64,000 nt of DNA. It comes from Hespellia sp. (GTDB taxonomy: Bacteria; Bacillota; Clostridia; Lachnospirales; Lachnospiraceae). Positions 1-8,814 of the stretch are shown here, piece by piece. Below the pieces are notes generated by a model. It had not been told where the DNA came from and did no database searches. It was given only the letters and a program-made list of their open reading frames with translations. Every line of letters begins with the position of its first letter. Within the stretch, counting starts at the first letter, position 1. A program made the position numbers and the translations under genes. The stretch lies in contig JAQUVD010000009.1 in assembly GCA_028693555.1 (NCBI GenBank), forward strand, positions 1 to 64,000. Reading direction: 5' to 3'.

Positions 1-153
1 GTTCCTATGGCAGCCCGTGTATCTCAGAAGGTTGGAGCAGAAGCTGATCCGACAAACTTCCTTTTGATGCATGCGATGGGACCTAACGTAGCCGGAGTTA
101 TCGGTACAGCAGTAGCAGCCGGAACATTTATGGCAATCTTCGGTGTGATGTAA
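1..153 (+). CDS. oadB: Sodium-translocating decarboxylase beta subunit, C-terminal end (partial)
   Basis: Only the last 50 codons are in the window; the frame is open at base 1 and stops with TAA at 151-153. The visible residues include [19 protein letters not shown] and end in a hydrophobic segment rich in Gly and Ala, as in the last membrane helix of OadB/GcdB/MmdB-type subunits, which move Na+ out of the cell when a carboxybiotin is decarboxylated. The oadA-like gene 57 bases downstream supports this. Which acid is decarboxylated (oxaloacetate, methylmalonyl-CoA or glutaconyl-CoA) cannot be told from this fragment. Confidence 0.85.
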   Translation, partial: VPMAARVSQKVGAEADPTNFLLMHAMGPNVAGVIGTAVAAGTFMAIFGVM

Positions 154-210
154 ACCTAGAGCACTTAACGAGGTATTATTGCACTTCATAATAAAAAAAG
201 GAGAATAATT

Positions 211-1626
211 ATGGCAGAAATTGAAAAGAAACCAATTAAAATAACGGAAACCATTCTTCGTGATGCTCATCAGTCTCTGATTGCCACTCGTATGACAACA
301 GATCAGATGCTTCCAATCGTCGATAAGATGGATAAAGTAGGATATCATTCCGTAGAATGCTGGGGAGGTGCCACATTTGATGCATCCCTTCGTTTCTTAA
401 AGGAAGATCCATGGGACAGACTTCGTAAGTTCCGTGACGGATTCAAGAACACAAAACTTCAGATGTTATTCCGTGGACAGAATATCTTGGGATATCGTCC
501 ATATGCAGATGATGTTGTAGAATATTTCGTACAGAAATCAATTGCAAACGGTATCGATATCATCCGTATTTTTGACTGCCTGAACGATTTACGTAATCTT
601 CAGACAGCAGTAACAGCAGCTAACAAAGAAAAGGGACATGCACAGGTTGCACTTTCTTATACTTTAGGTGATGCTTATACAATGGATTACTGGACAGACA
701 TTGCAAAACAGATTGAAGATATGGGTGCTGATTCTATCTGTATCAAGGATATGGCAGGATTACTCCTTCCTTATAAAGCTACAGAGATGATTGCAGCAAT
801 GAAAGAAGCGGTAAACATTCCGATCCAGCTTCATACACATTACACATCAGGTGTTGCTTCTATGACATACATGAAGGCTGTTGAAGCCGGTGTTGATGTC
901 ATTGATACTGCAATGTCACCATTTGCACTTGGAACCTCTCAGCCGGCAACAGAAGTTATGGTTGAGACATTCAAAGGCACACCATATGATACAGGATTTG
1001 ATCAGACTCTTTTAGCTGAGATTGCTGATTACTTCAGACCAATCAGAGACGAAGCACTTGATTCAGGTCTCTTAAATCCTAAGAACCTTGGTGTTAACAT
1101 CAAGACTTTACTTTATCAGGTACCGGGTGGTATGCTTTCAAACCTTACTTCACAGTTAAAAGAGCAGGGTGCAGAAGACAAATACTACGAAGTACTCGAA
1201 GAAGTGCCACGCGTGCGTAAAGACCTTGGTGAGTGTCCACTTGTAACTCCTTCTTCACAGATCGTTGGAACACAGGCTGTATTCAACGTCCTTATGGGTG
1301 AGAGATACAAAATGGCAACAAAAGAGACAAAAGATGTATTATCTGGTAAATACGGTAAGACTGTAAAACCATTTAATCCAGAAGTTGTTGAAAAATGTAT
1401 CGGTAAAGATGCAGAGATCATCACTTGCCGTCCGGCAGATCTGATTCCGGATGAGCTTGACACATTACGTGCAGAGATGGCTCAGTACAGCCAGCAGGAT
1501 GAAGACGTATTAACATACGCATTATTCCCACAGGTTGCTACAGATTTCTTCAAATACAGAGAAGCTCAGCAGACAAAAGTTGATGCTAGTGTAGCAGATA
1601 CAGAGGATGGGGCTTATCCAGTTTGA
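211..1626 (+). CDS. oadA: Oxaloacetate decarboxylase alpha subunit / pyruvate carboxylase subunit B, without biotin domain
   Basis: Carboxyltransferase subunit, 471 aa, that moves CO2 from oxaloacetate (or a related acid) to a biotin carrier for the membrane Na+ pump. A TIM-barrel domain fills the N-terminal 300 residues. Metal ligands are recognisable as Asp18 (in ILRDAHQS) and His208/His210 (LHTHYTSG); Lys179 in CIKDMAG is the lysine carbamylated in the family. The conserved carboxyltransferase domain follows to about residue 460. The protein stops there: no C-terminal biotinyl domain with the MKM motif is present, so a separate biotin carrier must exist, presumably upstream of the window. 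Start ATG has an AAAGGAG site 8 bases before it. The gene is last in its operon, with a hairpin at 1658-1699. Confidence 0.92.
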   Translation: MAEIEKKPIKITETILRDAHQSLIATRMTTDQMLPIVDKMDKVGYHSVECWGGATFDASLRFLKEDPWDRLRKFRDGFKNTKLQMLFRGQNILGYRPYADDVVEYFVQKSIANGIDIIRIFDCLNDLRNLQTAVTAANKEKGHAQVALSYTLGDAYTMDYWTDIAKQIEDMGADSICIKDMAGLLLPYKATEMIAAMKEAVNIPIQLHTHYTSGVASMTYMKAVEAGVDVIDTAMSPFALGTSQPATEVMVETFKGTPYDTGFDQTLLAEIADYFRPIRDEALDSGLLNPKNLGVNIKTLLYQVPGGMLSNLTSQLKEQGAEDKYYEVLEEVPRVRKDLGECPLVTPSSQIVGTQAVFNVLMGERYKMATKETKDVLSGKYGKTVKPFNPEVVEKCIGKDAEIITCRPADLIPDELDTLRAEMAQYSQQDEDVLTYALFPQVATDFFKYREAQQTKVDASVADTEDGAYPV

Positions 1627-1657
1627 ATTTGAATTAAGTTAGTGGAAGACGTTCGGT

Positions 1658-1699
1658 GAGAGCCTGCGTATTGTCTGTGAGGACAATATGCAGGCTCTC
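1658..1699 (+). terminator. Strong hairpin after oadA
   Basis: Eighteen-bp stem (1658-1675 with 1682-1699, one G-U pair) around a 6-base loop, 31 bases after the oadA stop. The tail is only mildly T-rich, so it may act as a terminator or as a 3'-end stabiliser of the mRNA. Confidence 0.75.
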
Positions 1700-1992
1700 A
1701 TTTAGCTTCTGCGACTGACCTAAATTCCTCACCTCAGGCATGCAAATAGAGGCATTATTAGTAAAACAAAGTGAAAATATTTTATAACTATTGTAAGAAT
1801 ATTGATTATATGCTATTATTTTTATAAGCATTATTTTCTATTATTCTTATAGCGCAGTAGCGTTCTATATATTGGTCGTTCGACCGTTCATGGAAATTTT
1901 CGATGCTTACATCACCAATTTACAAGTGGCGAGGATTTTTGAACAAGAACGATGTGGATTTCCTCCTACTATTTTTACAAGGAGGAAAGGAT
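1700..1992. other. AT-rich stretch without a convincing gene
   Basis: No open frame here has a ribosome binding site or a recognisable protein. It holds a GGTCG/CGACC inverted repeat near 1873-1884 and ends in an inverted repeat (TTTCCTCC at 1959-1966, GGAGGAAA at 1981-1988) that would pair with the Shine-Dalgarno sequence of the small frame starting at 1993. It reads like decayed sequence between two operons. Confidence 0.5.
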
Positions 1993-2327
1993 ATGGGACA
2001 AAGCAGTAAAGTAAAGGGAACCATCGGACTGGAGAAGTAATCAATAAGAACATCGCAGACATTATTCGATTCCTGCATGGTATTTTCTATGATGTTACAG
2101 AAGTGGACAATTATATTGATTTTTCAGAGAATGAAGAATTTCGGAAGGAGATGGGAAGTTTGGCAATTACAGGAGAACATCTGATTGAATATGGACAACA
2201 TATGGAACAGGAGAATACCCGTAGGGAAAAAGAACGAGCAGATAAAGAAAAAGAGTGGGCAGAAGTGACGGAGAGAGAGAATGCGGCTCTGCGTCAAAGA
2301 ATACGAGAACTTGAAGGAAAGAAATAG
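1993..2327 (+). pseudogene. Fragmentary gene with charged coiled-coil tail
   Basis: A well-placed GGAGGAAAGG precedes ATG 1993, but that frame ends after 15 codons at 2038-2040. A second frame, open from 2010, carries a plausible continuation (about 30 residues including NIADIIRFLHGIFYDV) and runs to a stop at 2325-2327, ending in a Glu/Lys/Arg-rich helix (EKEWAEVTERENAALRQRI). The two parts fit one gene broken by a frameshift near 2030-2040. A tail of this kind occurs in PD-(D/E)XK Rpn-like or Uma2-like proteins, but the nuclease core is absent, so the family is a guess. An alternative is a real 74-residue protein from GTG 2103, which has no visible ribosome binding site. Confidence 0.35.
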
Positions 2328-2361
2328 TACAAAAGTGCGAGTTGAAAATCTAAGGTAACAT

Positions 2362-2390
2362 TTGAATTTATGAGAGCAGTATTGTATAAT
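2362..2390 (+). promoter_or_regulatory. Sigma-A promoter for the rpiR gene
   Basis: -35 TTGAAT at 2362-2367, 17-base spacer, -10 TATAAT at 2385-2390. It lies 70 bases before the GTG start at 2461. Confidence 0.65.
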
Positions 2391-2460
2391 AACTCACGTA
2401 TGTATATTTTTGACGGTCATACACCATGTGTTTTGGGGAACATATGAGAAAGAGGTTATC

Positions 2461-3390
2461 GTGAGTGAGAATAGTACAAACGAATTATTAAATCGGATAG
2501 AGGAGTTTTATCCGAAGTTTAGCAAAGGGCAGAAGCGTCTGGCGGATTTTATCCAGGATGATTATGACAAAGCGGTCTTTATGACGGCGGCGAAGATGGG
2601 AGCTGAGGTTGGAGTCAGTGAGTCTACGGTTGTGCGATTTGCGTCGCAGCTTGGTTATAAAGGATATCCGGGATTCCAGAAGGCGTTAGAAGAGCTGGTC
2701 CGAAATAAATTGAATTCGATTCAGCGAATGGAAGTTGCATATGGACGAATGGATCATTCGGAAATCTTGTCAACCGTGCTGCAATCGGATATTGAAAAGA
2801 TTAAACAGACTATTGCAATGATTGATCAGGAGGCCTTTGAGCTGGCTGTTGATACATTGCTGAACGCCAAAAAAATTTATGTGGTTGGAATCAGAAGCTG
2901 TGCGCCGCTCGCAGAGTTTTTGAGCTTTTATCTGAATCTGATCTGCGATAATGTCATCGCTGTGCATACGAATAGTGCAAGCGAAACATTTGAGCAACTG
3001 ATACGTATCGGAGAAGAGGATGTGATTATTGGAATTAGTTTTCCACGGTATTCTATGCGTACACTGAAGGCTTTGGAGTTCGCGAGTAACCGGAAAGCGA
3101 AGGTTATCACGTTGACGGATAGCATCCACTCGCCAATGAATCTATATTCGTCCTGCAATCTGATTGCGAGAAGCGACATGGCGTCGATCGTTGATTCACT
3201 TGTGGCACCGCTGAGTGTCATCAATGCACTCGTTGTTGCATTGTGTATGAAAAAACAGGACGATGTCATAACGACGTTAGAAACGTTAGAAGATATCTGG
3301 GATGAATATCAGGTTTATAGCCGCGATGAACTCAATCCTGTTGGTGATCATGTGGAATTGAAAAAAGAAAGAGGAATCTTAGATGAGTAA
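2461..3390 (+). CDS. MurR/RpiR family transcriptional regulator
   Basis: 309-aa DNA-binding regulator with a sugar-phosphate sensor domain. Residues 1 to about 77 form the RpiR-type helix-turn-helix domain (GQKRLADFI, then VGVSESTVVRFASQLGYKGY). A SIS domain follows from about residue 110 to 250 and would bind a phosphosugar. The GTG at 2461 was chosen because AGAAAGAGG lies 6 bases before it; an in-frame start at 2410 has no such site. The gene overlaps the next by 8 bases (ATG at 3383). The genes beside it are not sugar genes, so its target is unclear. Confidence 0.88.
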   Translation: MSENSTNELLNRIEEFYPKFSKGQKRLADFIQDDYDKAVFMTAAKMGAEVGVSESTVVRFASQLGYKGYPGFQKALEELVRNKLNSIQRMEVAYGRMDHSEILSTVLQSDIEKIKQTIAMIDQEAFELAVDTLLNAKKIYVVGIRSCAPLAEFLSFYLNLICDNVIAVHTNSASETFEQLIRIGEEDVIIGISFPRYSMRTLKALEFASNRKAKVITLTDSIHSPMNLYSSCNLIARSDMASIVDSLVAPLSVINALVVALCMKKQDDVITTLETLEDIWDEYQVYSRDELNPVGDHVELKKERGILDE

Positions 3391-4633
3391 GGTCTTGGTT
3401 ATTGGCGGTGGTGCTGCCGGAATGATGGCGGCGATTATCGCAGCAAGAAATGGGCGGGAAGTCCAGTTATATGAAAAAAACGAAAAGGTTGGGAAAAAAC
3501 TATTTATCACGGGAAAAGGCAGATGCAATATTACAAATGCCTGTGATATGGATACGTTATTTGATTCTGTATCCAGTAATTCTAAATTTTTATATAGTAG
3601 TTTTTATACCTTTACCAATGAACAGGCAATTGATTTTTTTGAAGAGATTGGCGTTCATACCAAGATCGAGCGTGGCAATCGAGTTTTTCCGTCTTCAGAT
3701 CATTCTTCGGATGTCATCGGGGCTATGACGAGGGAAATGAAAAAACTGGATGTAGAGATGCATCTGAATTGTGAAATCAAAAAAGTGGTTTCGAAAGATG
3801 GAATCTTCTCGTATATAGAAGAGAAAAATGGAAAAAAAATATATGGGGATGCATGTATTGTTGCCACAGGAGGTATTTCTTATCAGAGCACCGGTTCGAC
3901 CGGAGACGGTTTCCGGTTTGCGAAGGAGATGGGACATGAGGTGACAAAGCTGTATCCTTCCCTGGTTCCGATGACTGCAAGAGAGGCTTATGTCAAGGAA
4001 CTGATGGGGCTTTCCCTTCGAAATGTACAGGTGACGATTTATAATGGAAAGAAAAAGGTTTATGATGATTTTGGGGAGATGCTGTTTACTCACTTTGGAG
4101 TGAGCGGACCGCTGATTATCAGTGCAAGCAGCCTGCTTGCTCCACAGATTCAGAAAAATGAGATGCAGCTCTTTATTGATTTGAAACCGGCTCTTTCCTT
4201 TGAACAATTGGATTCGCGTGTTCTGCGTGACTTTGAGGAGGCGAAGAACAAACAGTTTAAGAATTCAATCGACCGATTATTTCCTGCAAAATTAAAACCA
4301 GTTATGATTGAACTAAGTGGAATTGATCCGGAGAAAAAGGTCAATGAGATTTCAAAAGAAGAGCGACATGCATTTGTGAACCTGATTAAGGCATTTCCGA
4401 TGACCATTACCGGGCTCCGTGACTATAATGAGGCAATTATCACGAAGGGCGGAGTGAAAGTCAAAGAGGTTGATCCTGGAACGATGGAATCCAAACTTGT
4501 GCGGCACCTCTATTTTGCAGGTGAAGTTCTGGATCTGGATGCACTGACCGGAGGCTTCAATCTACAGATTGCCTGGTCAACCGGATACGTTGCGGGAATG
4601 AATGCCGGAGAAGAGACGGGAACAGCAATTTAA
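3383..4633 (+). CDS. BaiN/HI0933-family FAD-dependent oxidoreductase
   Basis: 416-aa flavoprotein. The N-terminus has the Rossmann FAD motif GGGAAGMMAA followed by the family signature KLFITGKGRCNITNAC; the C-terminal part has GGVKVKEVDPGTME and the second FAD stretch LYFAGEVLDLDALTGGFNL. The family includes proteins named BaiN from work on bile-acid dehydroxylation, but members occur in almost all Firmicutes and their physiological substrate is not settled. It is co-directional with cmk, ispH and rpsA, a common arrangement in Lachnospiraceae and Clostridia. I regard the bile-acid name as family labelling, not a prediction. Confidence 0.88.
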   Translation: MSKVLVIGGGAAGMMAAIIAARNGREVQLYEKNEKVGKKLFITGKGRCNITNACDMDTLFDSVSSNSKFLYSSFYTFTNEQAIDFFEEIGVHTKIERGNRVFPSSDHSSDVIGAMTREMKKLDVEMHLNCEIKKVVSKDGIFSYIEEKNGKKIYGDACIVATGGISYQSTGSTGDGFRFAKEMGHEVTKLYPSLVPMTAREAYVKELMGLSLRNVQVTIYNGKKKVYDDFGEMLFTHFGVSGPLIISASSLLAPQIQKNEMQLFIDLKPALSFEQLDSRVLRDFEEAKNKQFKNSIDRLFPAKLKPVMIELSGIDPEKKVNEISKEERHAFVNLIKAFPMTITGLRDYNEAIITKGGVKVKEVDPGTMESKLVRHLYFAGEVLDLDALTGGFNLQIAWSTGYVAGMNAGEETGTAI

Positions 4634-4680
4634 ATCATGTAACAGATGGTTGTGAATGCAATGAAAAGAGGAATCTAAAT

Positions 4681-5337
4681 ATGGGATATAATGTAGCAAT
4701 TGACGGTCCTGCAGGCGCAGGAAAGAGTACCATCGCCAAGCTGGTGGCAAAAGAAAAAGGATATATCTATGTGGATACGGGGGCAATGTATCGCGGACTT
4801 GCAATCCATTTTCTAAACAACGGATTAAGACCGGAAGAGACAGCCAAAATTGTTGAGGCATGTAAGAGTGCAGAGGTTTCCATTGGATACGAGAATGGCA
4901 TGCAGCAGATTTATTTAAATGGTGAGAATATCACGGGCAGACTGCGCACAGAAGAAGTCGGGAATATGGCTTCTAAGACATCGGCAATTCCGGAAGTGCG
5001 TGCAAAATTACTGGAGCTGCAGAGGAATCTTGCGGCGAAAGAGGATGTCATCATGGATGGCCGTGATATTGGAACGAACATCCTTCCTAATGCAGATGTG
5101 AAGATTTATCTAACGGCAAGCGTGGAGACGCGCGCAAAGAGACGGTTCGATGAATTGACAGAAAAAGGTCTGGAATGCGATTATGAAGAGATCGCAAAGG
5201 ATATTCAAGAGAGAGATTACCGTGATATGAACCGGGATATTGCACCGCTAAAGCAGGCGGAAGATGCACATCTGGTTGACAGTTCTGATATGACAATTGA
5301 CGAGGTGGTTGCAGCAATTGTAAAACATTGTAAGTAA
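4681..5337 (+). CDS. cmk: (d)CMP kinase
   Basis: 218-aa cytidylate kinase that phosphorylates CMP and dCMP with ATP. The P-loop GPAGAGKST is at residues 8-16, followed by the CMP-binding stretch DTGAMYRG and the later MDGRDIGT motif. The NMP-binding insert (about residues 60-110) and the lid RDYRDMNRD are intact. GAGGAATCTAAAT precedes the ATG. The cmk-ispH-rpsA order is conserved in Clostridia. Confidence 0.95.
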   Translation: MGYNVAIDGPAGAGKSTIAKLVAKEKGYIYVDTGAMYRGLAIHFLNNGLRPEETAKIVEACKSAEVSIGYENGMQQIYLNGENITGRLRTEEVGNMASKTSAIPEVRAKLLELQRNLAAKEDVIMDGRDIGTNILPNADVKIYLTASVETRAKRRFDELTEKGLECDYEEIAKDIQERDYRDMNRDIAPLKQAEDAHLVDSSDMTIDEVVAAIVKHCK

Positions 5338-5376
5338 TTCAGGGATAGAAAGAAATATTTTGGAGACAATGAAAAT

Positions 5377-6231
5377 ATGAAAGTGAAATTAGCAAAAACG
5401 GCTGGCTTTTGTTTTGGTGTGAAGCGTGCAGTCGAGACTGTGTATGAACAGATTGCAGCCAATCCGGATATGCCAATCTATACGTATGGTCCCATTATTC
5501 ACAATGATGAAGTGATTAAGGATATGAAGAAAAAGGGGATTCACGTTATTCAATCAGATGACGAGCTTAAGAATCTGGAAAAAGGAATCGTAATCATCCG
5601 TTCACATGGAGTCGCCAAATGTGTATGCGACAGACTGGAAACGGCAGGTATGGATTGTGTGGATGCAACCTGCCCGTTTGTAAAAAAAATTCACAAAATT
5701 GTGGCAAGAGAAAGCGAACTGGGCAGACATATCGTAATCATAGGCAATGAGACACATCCGGAAGTCGAAGGAATCATGGGCTGGGCAAACGGTTCGGTCA
5801 GTGTTGTGCAAACTGCCGAAGATGCGTATAATTTAAAGGTTCCAGATGGCAAATCGGTATGTATTGTATCTCAAACGACATTTAATTACAACAAATTCAA
5901 AGAATTAGTTGAAATTATTTCTGAAACGCGGTATGATATAACTGTTTTAAATACCATCTGTAGTGCGACCAAGGAGCGTCAGACGGAAGCAAAATCAATT
6001 GCGGAAGAAGTTGATGCGATGATCGTGATTGGAGATAGAATGAGCTCCAACTCACAGAAACTATTTGAAATATGTAATACAGCATGTAAGGCTACGTACT
6101 TTATACAGACACTTGACGATTTGAATATGAATCAATTGAGGTCCGTGGATACAGTAGGTATTACAGCAGGGGCATCCACGCCCAACAATATAATTGAGGA
6201 GGTTCAAAATAATGTCAGAATTATCTTTTGA
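5377..6231 (+). CDS. ispH: 4-hydroxy-3-methylbut-2-enyl diphosphate reductase
   Basis: 284-aa iron-sulfur enzyme making IPP and DMAPP in the last step of the MEP isoprenoid pathway. The three cluster cysteines are visible in AGFCFGVKRAV (Cys12), DATCPFVKKIH and NTICSATKERQ. The substrate-binding segment EGIMGWA follows GNETHPEV as usual. The reading frame runs 20 bases into the rpsA gene in another frame; the last codons contain the rpsA ribosome binding site. In several related Clostridia ispH and rpsA are a single fused gene; here they are separate but overlapping. Confidence 0.96.
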   Translation: MKVKLAKTAGFCFGVKRAVETVYEQIAANPDMPIYTYGPIIHNDEVIKDMKKKGIHVIQSDDELKNLEKGIVIIRSHGVAKCVCDRLETAGMDCVDATCPFVKKIHKIVARESELGRHIVIIGNETHPEVEGIMGWANGSVSVVQTAEDAYNLKVPDGKSVCIVSQTTFNYNKFKELVEIISETRYDITVLNTICSATKERQTEAKSIAEEVDAMIVIGDRMSSNSQKLFEICNTACKATYFIQTLDDLNMNQLRSVDTVGITAGASTPNNIIEEVQNNVRIIF

Positions 6232-7306
6232 ACAAATGTTAGAGGATTCATTTAAAACAATACATAACGGAGAGGTAGTTGACGGTACAGTCATCGATGT
6301 TAAACCAGACGAGATCATCTTGAATATTGGTTACAAAGCAGACGGTATCATTTCGAAGAGTGAGTACTCAAACGATCAATCAATCGATTTGACCACAGTT
6401 GTATCTGTTGGCGACCCAATGACCGTTAAAGTATTGAAAGTAAATGATGGCGAAGGCCAGGTGTTATTAACTTATAAGAGATTAGCTGCCGAGAAGGGTA
6501 ACGAGAGATTGAAAGAAGCTTATGAGAATCATGAAGTTCTCAAAGCAACTGTGACACAGATTCTTGGTGGAGGATTATGTGCAGAGGTTGAAGGCGCAAG
6601 AGTCTTTATTCCTGCAAGTCTTGTTTCAGATACTTACGAGAAAGATCTTTCTAAGTATGACGGACAGGAAATCGAGTTCGTAATCAGCGAATTCAATCCT
6701 AGAAGAAACCGTGTCATCGGTGACAGAAGACAGTTACTTGTAGCTGAAAGAGCAGAGAAACAGAAAGAGTTATTTGCAAAACTTCAGATTGGAGATACAA
6801 TCGAAGGTGTTGTTAAGAATGTAACAGATTTCGGTGCATTCATCGACTTAGGCGGAGTAGACGGATTACTTCATATCTCTGAGATGTCTTGGGGAAGAGT
6901 TGAGAATCCGAAGAAGGTATTCCAGATCGGTGATGAAGTGAAAGTTCTTGTCAAAGATATTAACGATACAAAAGTTGCACTCAGCTTAAAGTTCCCAGAG
7001 ACAAATCCATGGGCAAATGCTGCAGAGAACTTTGCTGCTGGAACTGTGATTACAGGTAAAGTTGCCCGTATGACAGATTTTGGTGCATTCGTTGAATTAG
7101 CTCCGGGAGTAGATGCGTTATTGCATGTATCTCAGATTTCCAGAGCACATGTTGAGAAACCATCTGATGTATTGTCACAGGGTCAGGAGATTACAGCGAA
7201 AGTTGTTGACCTGAATGAAGCGGACAGAAAGATCAGCTTAAGCATGAAAGCTTTAGAGCCGGAAGAAGATGCTGTTGAAGCAGCAGAAGATACAACAGAA
7301 GAGTAA
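6212..7306 (+). CDS. rpsA: 30S ribosomal protein S1 homologue
   Basis: 364-aa RNA-binding protein with four S1 repeats (about residues 15-85, 100-165, 185-255, 270-340). The last two contain the clear motifs VTDFGAFIDLGGVDGLLHISE and MTDFGAFVELAPGVDALLHVSQ. It has four repeats rather than the six of E. coli S1, as is usual for Firmicutes. ATG 6212 was chosen over an in-frame ATG at 6194 because the TGAGGAGG site lies between them. It ends in an acidic Glu/Ala tail. A terminator follows at 7324-7355. Confidence 0.93.
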   Translation: MSELSFEQMLEDSFKTIHNGEVVDGTVIDVKPDEIILNIGYKADGIISKSEYSNDQSIDLTTVVSVGDPMTVKVLKVNDGEGQVLLTYKRLAAEKGNERLKEAYENHEVLKATVTQILGGGLCAEVEGARVFIPASLVSDTYEKDLSKYDGQEIEFVISEFNPRRNRVIGDRRQLLVAERAEKQKELFAKLQIGDTIEGVVKNVTDFGAFIDLGGVDGLLHISEMSWGRVENPKKVFQIGDEVKVLVKDINDTKVALSLKFPETNPWANAAENFAAGTVITGKVARMTDFGAFVELAPGVDALLHVSQISRAHVEKPSDVLSQGQEITAKVVDLNEADRKISLSMKALEPEEDAVEAAEDTTEE

Positions 7307-7323
7307 TATCTTTCAGAATACGA

Positions 7324-7355
7324 TAGTAGAGACGCTCTTAGTCTCTACTATTTTT
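7324..7355 (+). terminator. Rho-independent terminator after rpsA
   Basis: Perfect 10-bp stem TAGTAGAGAC/GTCTCTACTA with a 7-base loop, followed by TTTTT. It closes the rpiR-to-rpsA transcript. Confidence 0.9.
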
Positions 7356-7393
7356 ATGTTAAAAATTCGACAAAATGTTTTTGAATAGATACA

Positions 7394-7413
7394 AGCAATT
7401 TGTTGAAATTGCT
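7394..7413. promoter_or_regulatory. Perfect inverted repeat upstream of rnfC (operator candidate)
   Basis: AGCAATTT-GTTG-AAATTGCT: 8-bp perfect arms around 4 bases. It directly abuts a weak -35 (TAGATT, 7413-7418) that is 17 bases from TATTAT at 7436-7441. This placement suits a regulator controlling the rnf operon. It does not match the clostridial Rex consensus. Confidence 0.5.
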
Positions 7414-7476
7414 AGATTTCTAAGTGGATTTCTTGTATTATATATGAGTAATGGGAAAAGAAAGGAAGGAATAAAA

Positions 7477-8799
7477 ATGGGACTTCTAACATTTAAAGGT
7501 GGAATTCATCCAAACGATGGTAAGAGCCTTGCAAAAGAGCAGGCAATTGTTTCTGTTTTACCAAAGGGTGATTTGGTTTATCCACTTTCACAACATATCG
7601 GTGCGCCCTCAAACCCTGTCGTTGAGGTTGGAGACAAGGTGCTCAAAGGTCAGATGATTGCAGAGGCTGGAGGATTTGTATCGGCTCCTGTTCATGCGTC
7701 TGTATCCGGAACTGTGAAAGCACTCGAACCACATTTCAACTCAACGGGCAGTAAGGTGCCGTGTTTAGTGATTGAGAACGATGGAGAATATAAAGAAACA
7801 GAGTATGTTCCTGTCAAACCGCTAGATGAGATGACAAAAGAGGAAGTATTAAATGTCATCGGTAATGCCGGGATTGTAGGTATGGGCGGCGCCGGATTTC
7901 CGACGCGCGTGAAGCTGTCTCCAAAAGAACCGGAAAAGATTGAGTATATTATTGCGAACTGTGCAGAGTGTGAACCATATATCACAGCAGATTACCGTCG
8001 TATGCTTGAAGATACAGACAAGCTTGTAAGCGGAATGAAGGTGGTATTGTCGCTCTTTGATAATGCAAAAGGTATTTTTGGCGTGGAGGACAATAAGAAG
8101 GACTGTATTGCTAAATTAGAAGAAGCAATCAAAGAAGAACCTCGTATGTCAGTCAAAGTATTACAGACAAAATATCCGCAGGGTGCTGAGCGTCAATTGA
8201 TTTATGCGACAACAAAACGTGCAATCAACTCTACGATGCTTCCGGCAGATGCAGGATGTGTGGTAGACAATGTTGAGACGTTGATCGGCATTCATACAGC
8301 AGTGGTAGAAGGAAAACCGCTGATGGAACGTGTTGTAACAGTGAGTGGTGATGCGGTGGAGAATCCAGGTAACTTTAAAGTCCTAATTGGCACGAACCAA
8401 CAGGAACTTATCGATGCAGCGGGCGGTTTTAAAACCACACCACAGAAAGTAATCTCCGGTGGCCCGATGATGGGATTTAGTATGTTTACGCTGGATACTC
8501 CAATCACGAAGACTTCATCCTCCATTCTTGGCTTTATTGAAGATGAAGTTGCGAAAGCACAGACAAGTGCATGTATCAACTGTGGACGCTGCGTAGAGGT
8601 CTGTCCAAGCAGAATCATTCCTTCCAGACTCGCGGATTATGCAGAGCGTCACGATGAAGAGACATTTGTAAAACAGAATGGTTTGGAGTGCGTAGAATGT
8701 GGCTCCTGCAGTTATGTATGTCCTGCAAAGAGACCACTGAAACAGTCGATTGGATCGATGCGAAAAATTGCTTTAGCAAACAAAAAGAAGAAAGCATAG
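7477..8799 (+). CDS. rnfC: Electron transport complex subunit RnfC
   Basis: 440-aa peripheral subunit of the Rnf complex, where NAD(H) and FMN bind and electrons pass through two [4Fe-4S] clusters. The N-terminal RnfC domain (IHPNDGKSLAKEQ) precedes the nucleotide-binding stretch GNAGIVGMGGAGFPT. Two cluster motifs follow: CINCGRCVEVCPSR beginning at residue 366 and CVECGSCSYVCPAK at 405. ATG 7477 is preceded by AAAGGAAGG; the longer frame from 7375 has no site and adds a non-conserved segment. It is first of six close-packed genes rnfCDGEAB, the clostridial order. Confidence 0.96.
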   Translation: MGLLTFKGGIHPNDGKSLAKEQAIVSVLPKGDLVYPLSQHIGAPSNPVVEVGDKVLKGQMIAEAGGFVSAPVHASVSGTVKALEPHFNSTGSKVPCLVIENDGEYKETEYVPVKPLDEMTKEEVLNVIGNAGIVGMGGAGFPTRVKLSPKEPEKIEYIIANCAECEPYITADYRRMLEDTDKLVSGMKVVLSLFDNAKGIFGVEDNKKDCIAKLEEAIKEEPRMSVKVLQTKYPQGAERQLIYATTKRAINSTMLPADAGCVVDNVETLIGIHTAVVEGKPLMERVVTVSGDAVENPGNFKVLIGTNQQELIDAAGGFKTTPQKVISGGPMMGFSMFTLDTPITKTSSSILGFIEDEVAKAQTSACINCGRCVEVCPSRIIPSRLADYAERHDEETFVKQNGLECVECGSCSYVCPAKRPLKQSIGSMRKIALANKKKKA

Positions 8800-8814
8800 G
8801 GGAGGAGAAGCACA

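Noticed and set aside
1700..2340. Possible insertion sequence or mobile element
   Set aside because: No terminal inverted repeats, target duplication or transposase domain could be seen; only a short fragmentary frame.
2498..2520. 7-bp inverted repeat TCGGATA/TATCCGA early in the rpiR gene
   Set aside because: Too short to stand out from chance in a coding sequence.
7394..7413. Rex (NADH-sensing) binding site upstream of rnf
   Set aside because: The palindrome lacks the TTGTTAA-N4-TTAACAA pattern; kept only as an unassigned operator.
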